From the NCBI RefSeq assembly GCF_022376445.1, contig NW_025955360.1:1-35396 (forward strand): DNA of 35,396 nt, read 5' to 3'. Positions within the stretch are counted from its first letter, which is position 1; every line of letters begins with the position of its first letter. The stretch is from Fomitopsis serialis (Eukaryota > Basidiomycota > Agaricomycetes > Polyporales > Fomitopsidaceae). The translations under genes and the position numbers were made by a program. Of this stretch, positions 31,495-35,396 are shown in pieces. The notes under the pieces are model-generated. The model was not told the DNA's origin. It saw only the letters and a list, made by a program, of their open reading frames with translations, and did not search any database.

Positions 31495-33426
31495 AGCATA
31501 GGATGCATGTTTGTGGCGCTCGGCCCCTTTTCCGTGATGTGAGTCCAGCAACCCAATATGTTCACAGCATTGACGAAGTCCTTCAGGTTGTATGGACTTG
31601 CATGTGCTCAATTCTTCTACTATACTCGTCATTACCTGGACCATGACCAACTATATCTCAAGGGATTCGTGCGTCATCCAGTTTCAAGCAATGGATCTGT
31701 TGTGTTCCGTACTGACAGCTGTTCAGGTGTTCTTGATTTGGTTGGCAACAACTCTGCTTCGGGTTCAAGTCGTCAAAACTAACATAGCTCGCAAGGCTGC
31801 TTGACACAGTTGTGACCGCTGCTGACAGTTGTGTACGTGTGCAGTTTCTTGCTGGCCGTAGATGAAGCGGATCACTATAATCGCAAATAATAGATCGTGT
31901 GGTCCATCGTTGTTCGACATCACGGCGACTTACCGAACACTCTTACTTACCCGAAGTACGCAGCCTTTTTGTACACAGTGTGTTCTCACGTGCGTGAGTA
32001 TCCAGCTCACATATTCTTCATGCAGAACATCGACGTGAGTACTGTTGCTTACCTTATCCTACGATAACAAAACAAGACCTACTGATCCCTGTCAAAATCG
32101 CAGCTGGAGTATGCAACTATGGCACGTCATCCTCCGATGGTACAGCAGTCAGGAACTAATGCTCATGCAGTCCGTAATTATCTGCGCCGTACAGATGTGT
32201 GTATTGGAGACCTCCGGTAACAAACTGCCATGTTGAGATTGTCCTAGGTTCTACATCCATGGCATATGGCATTGTAAGTTTCCGGGTAACTAATGGATAT
32301 GTACACAATACTCTAACACATACATGATCTCTAGTGCTATCAAACTCTCCTTTGAAGGCTAAGATAGCGTTGACTGTTCTTCCGGTAAGTGCCCGGTTGT
32401 TAGTGTGTCGGTAAAGTTCTGACGAGGAATTTGGATTTAGCTGCTATCATCACTTTTGTCTCTAGGTGAGTGTCCTCGAGCACTGTCCAGTCGGACGCTA
32501 TTTTTGACCTCTGCATGCTAGCCATGAGCCTTTGTACAGTCTTTCAAGTCATCGCACTGCCAATCATACTGACCACACCTTTTTCCCTCTCTCACAGGGG
32601 TGTACTTGTTATTGCGTAAGAGAACCTTAGCTTCGAATTGATATTCTGAGGTGTATAAGACTGGCAGTACGCCGGCTTACCACTGGGTTTTCTGAGACTT
32701 CGACCTGCGGTCACAGTAGGTCTTCGAGATACAATCTTGGAAAGAATGGCGCTGATTGTGTATCAGGCACCGATGATGGCCAGAGTCGGCTTGCTGCAGT
32801 AACAGATGTGTACATCTGCGTCGTCCTTTCATGGGTGTTAAACAAGAAGAAGACAGGTTCCAAACAGTACAGTACTTCTCACCCATGCTTTGACCACCTC
32901 ACAGTGACATCTCATTCACTTAGAACGGACAGCCTGATTCGCAAGCTCATCGCGCACGTTGTGAATCGCGGTGTCCTCTCTGCGTGAGGCACTTCCCCGA
33001 ATCCCCTTGTATTGCAATAACTGATGAAACACGGGAACGACACTACAGTGTGATGCAAATCGCGTTGTGTACAACGGTGTGTCATTATATATGTGCGATA
33101 TATTGTCATGGCACACTAGTACTGACGATGCGGTAAAAGTGGTTAGCATACTGTATGAACAGAATGTGATATGATTGTATTTCACTCTATGGGGGCAAAG
33201 GTACACATTCTATTTGCCGTCGTCTTTCATCTGCCGCACACCGTTGACCAACTGAACTCCTCTCGCAGTCTACGTACATTCCATGATGGCCATGTAAGCA
33301 GCCGTCATTATCCGTGTAGTACACGCAACTGCCTCACCCCGAGTCATTCTGCAGTTGAACGCCCGTCAATACCTGAAAAAGGGGCTGCTGCATGATGTTT
33401 ACTTGTCCGGGTTTACGAATGCATGA
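31495..33426 (+). pseudogene. Second DUF6534-type seven-helix membrane protein gene, broken
   Basis: This is homologous to 11084-13048 in the same orientation. Recognisable pieces are LYGLACAQFFYYTRHY (about 31586-31633), WSMQLWHVILRWYSSQELML with SVIICAVQ (about 32106-32196), and FYIHGIWH joined in frame to LLSNSPLKAKIALTVLP (about 32251-32383). Further pieces are AAVTDVYICVVLSWVLNKKK, DSLIRKLIAHVVNRG and the terminal YVHSMMA / LNARQYLKK. The last two splice junctions each lack one base relative to the first relic (near 33201 and 33361), so the conserved C-terminus cannot be read in one frame. The 32590-32760 part also lacks a continuous frame. It is probably a pseudogene decaying from a formerly functional copy. 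Confidence 0.7.
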
Positions 33427-34185
33427 CAGCCAGAGACGACCGATCCGGAAGGCCCACGCCCCATGATGATTTCGTGTAAACAAACCGCAGCACGTTCGAT
33501 CAAAGACCTCTCTAACTCCCAGGGCACCCTAAGTAAAGCCCCTGTTCCGATACATTCATGACACCGCTGCTTCCGTACGGAGACCTAGAGATGACAGACG
33601 CGGACTCGGACTTGAACTTGAAGGCTGCGAAGACGCGAACACGGTGATGGAGACATGATGCACGACGACGTGCGCGCGGCGACGCAGGGACCACGACATC
33701 TCTCTATTCCACCCTCATCCCATGCGATTACACATACAACTCTACTATACCATGCCTGCCGGAAGCTTCGGCGCATGGGATGCTACGCGACCACGGACAG
33801 AATGACTAGATTTCGTATGTAATGTCTACATAGTACTTAGGCACCGCCCTCAGGCCTCAGTAACAATAACGGGAATAAACAACAAACAAATGTAACAAAC
33901 GCGAGCGAGGTTGCCATCTGCTCCGGATTATGTACGATGTCCGTAGGCCTCGCTCACCAACATGCGATCAGATGTACGGAACGTCGAGTTGAACACGCTC
34001 ACGTTTGTGGAATATCCGACGGAAATTTCCCCTTTGTATCTTCTTCGTGATCCATGACCGAATCCGTGCCAGCGGCGTGCTTGCCCATTTGATAGCAAAG
34101 GCTAATGACGTTACGCATCGACACGGTGCAAGGGCCGATTGCGGAGCGCTCTTCGTATGTTCATCGCCTGAACACTACATAGTGA

Positions 34186-34203
34186 GTACTAAGTACTTAG
34201 TAC
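34186..34203. repeat. Perfect 18-bp palindrome
   Basis: GTACTAAGTACTTAGTAC equals its own reverse complement. A partial copy of its right half lies near 33831. Confidence 0.8.
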
Positions 34204-34681
34204 GTGCGCCTCAGGGATCTTCGTAAGTTACTTACCCGCTAGTAGATCAGTACCGCACCGCATCGTCTGCGCGTCAATCATGTACCGATGTAGATCTGTG
34301 GAGTGCCGAATGGAGCGCCACAGAACGGCGTGGTTCGTTTCTTGGGTTCTGTACTCTTACTCAGATGCTTGCAGTGAATCATGATAACTCGGAGGCCCTG
34401 TCACAACCCAAGCTTGGTACGCCTTCCGAACTGTATAGACAATCTTCACTATCGGCACTGTAGCGCAGACACAGAGCAACAAGTTGATTGTTTGTGCGCA
34501 ACCGAGTCTTGAGGACGTCAACTTTACTAACCCTGCAGATCGTGATAGCGGGCTTCTTTCCGCACTGCGCGCTGATACCTAGATTTCCTGAGTTTCATCA
34601 TATCCATTCCCTGTCCGGCCAGCTGAGCTCAGGCAGACAACTCTCGGACATGAAATGTCTTGTCATCTCAGATTCCTGACG

Positions 34682-34699
34682 GTGGGTTCTACAACCCAC
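34682..34699. repeat. Short perfect hairpin
   Basis: GTGGGTT and AACCCAC flank a CTAC loop. There is no T-tract and no adjacent gene end, so no terminator is claimed. Confidence 0.6.
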
Positions 34700-35021
34700 G
34701 ACATTCACGGCGTAGGCTAATATCGCGCAGATTTTGTAGGTACCTCTTGAAGTAGATGCGGGTTAAATGGTCACGTTGACCCTGCGATTTACACGGAGCA
34801 CAATTGCTCCATAGATGCAGGCAGAATGACTTTGAGACCGGAATGCATGCGGTGTACGGTACGCGGACTCCGCGTGTACCCGTGTCGCCGCGATGTGACC
34901 GTGGTTGTCGGCGCCGGTTTGCTTTGCACTCTTGGAGCCCGCCTGAGAGCTGCTTGTGTGATGGAACACTCGCAGAACGCCAGACACCCTTTTGTAGGCG
35001 TGTCCAGCGCTGGGAGCTTTA

Positions 35022-35030
35022 CATATAAAA
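35022..35030 (+). promoter_or_regulatory. Probable TATA box of the secreted-protein gene at the right edge
   Basis: CATATAAAA lies about 190 bp upstream of the ATG at 35216. It is followed by CT-rich sequence (CTGCTCTCTCCCCC), as is common around fungal transcription starts. Confidence 0.5.
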
Positions 35031-35215
35031 GGAGTCTGCTCTCTCCCCCAATCCTCAGCTCACTCTTCCCATTCGAGCTCAACTCAAGTGAGGGTACTGG
35101 TTGGTGAGTACCATATCACTCATGTTCATCTTGAACGCCGATGCTGACCGCCGGTTAGCCCCGCTTTTTTTCACGACCGTCGTTTTTTTCTGTCACGCAC
35201 ATCTTACGACCCACC

Positions 35216-35396
35216 ATGCGCTACTCCATTGTCTTCTCTGTCCTTCTCGCTGGTGCCACCGCCGCGCCTGCTCTGGCCCTCCCCGTCGGACTGTGAGAGT
35301 CTATGCTCTGTTGCACTGCCGAAACTGACCCCCTCCACAGTTGGTCCCGTGCGGCAGAGGGAGCCCATTCAGCGCATTTGCCCATGAGCATTAGTG
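35216..35396 (+). CDS. Secreted protein, 5' part only (cut by window end)
   Basis: Exon 1 (35216-35292) encodes MRYSIVFSVLLAGATAAPAL followed by ALPVGL, a clear signal peptide. A 48-nt GT-AG intron (35293-35340) joins in frame to WSRAAEGAHSAHLPMSIS, and the frame is still open at the last base. The ATG has a good CACCATG context. The mature protein lies beyond the window, so nothing can be said about its function. Confidence 0.65.

Larger units (their letters stand above)
33427..35021. other. Gene-free region
   Basis: No gene is supported. It contains an 18-bp palindrome (34186-34203), imperfect direct repeats of AGTACTTAG...CCTCAGG at about 33831-33856 and 34192-34215, and a small perfect hairpin at 34682-34699. 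The right part is upstream of the gene starting at 35216. Confidence 0.4.

Overview
This window looks like nuclear DNA of a mushroom-forming basidiomycete (Agaricomycetes). Coding regions are cut by many 45-75 nt GT-AG introns, including exons as short as 8 nt. It has fungal eukaryotic housekeeping genes (ribosomal protein eL43, mitochondrial COQ3) and relics of a seven-helix family (DUF6534 type) that I know only from mushroom fungi. I reconstructed every gene model by hand from splice sites and reading-frame continuity. Nothing was aligned to a database.

Layout. 1-2333 holds a diverged repeat (copy A) interrupted by a 622-bp non-autonomous DNA transposon with terminal inverted repeats, an 8-bp target duplication and an internal motif array. 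2334-3975 (-) is an FAD-dependent amine oxidase gene. 4823-5529 (-) is a small secreted Ser/Thr-rich protein. 5828-6730 is repeat copy B, which lacks the transposon. 7555-8422 (+) is a coiled-coil protein with one C-terminal membrane helix. 8725-9262 (-) is a broken partial copy of COQ3. About 4 kb (9263-13258) carry a DUF6534-type relic (11084-13048). 13259-13330 is a fragment of the coiled-coil gene's end, and 13564-14743 (-) is the intact COQ3 gene. 15722-18732 (-) encodes a 927-residue, apparently disordered protein, and 20188-21993 (-) a 579-residue AT-hook protein. 23468-26339 (-) is an NCS1-type nucleobase/allantoin transporter in 23 exons. 27814-28391 (+) is RPL43, convergent with a five-finger CCCH zinc protein of the ZC3H3 type at 28661-30141 (-). 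30142-35215 is mostly gene-free apart from a second DUF6534-type relic (31495-33426). The right edge cuts a second secreted-protein gene (35216 onward).

How they fit together. I see no operon-like or clearly clustered pathway. COQ3 (ubiquinone), eL43 (ribosome) and the ZC3H3-like protein (nuclear mRNA handling) are housekeeping. The amine oxidase and the NCS1 transporter are both nitrogen-related but lie 20 kb apart. The intervening DNA is repeat-rich and in places visibly duplicated. The most informative structures are the transposon with its matching empty site, the short tandem duplication that produced reciprocal COQ3/neighbour fragments, and the micro-exon-rich transporter. I found no convincing wholly new biological system.
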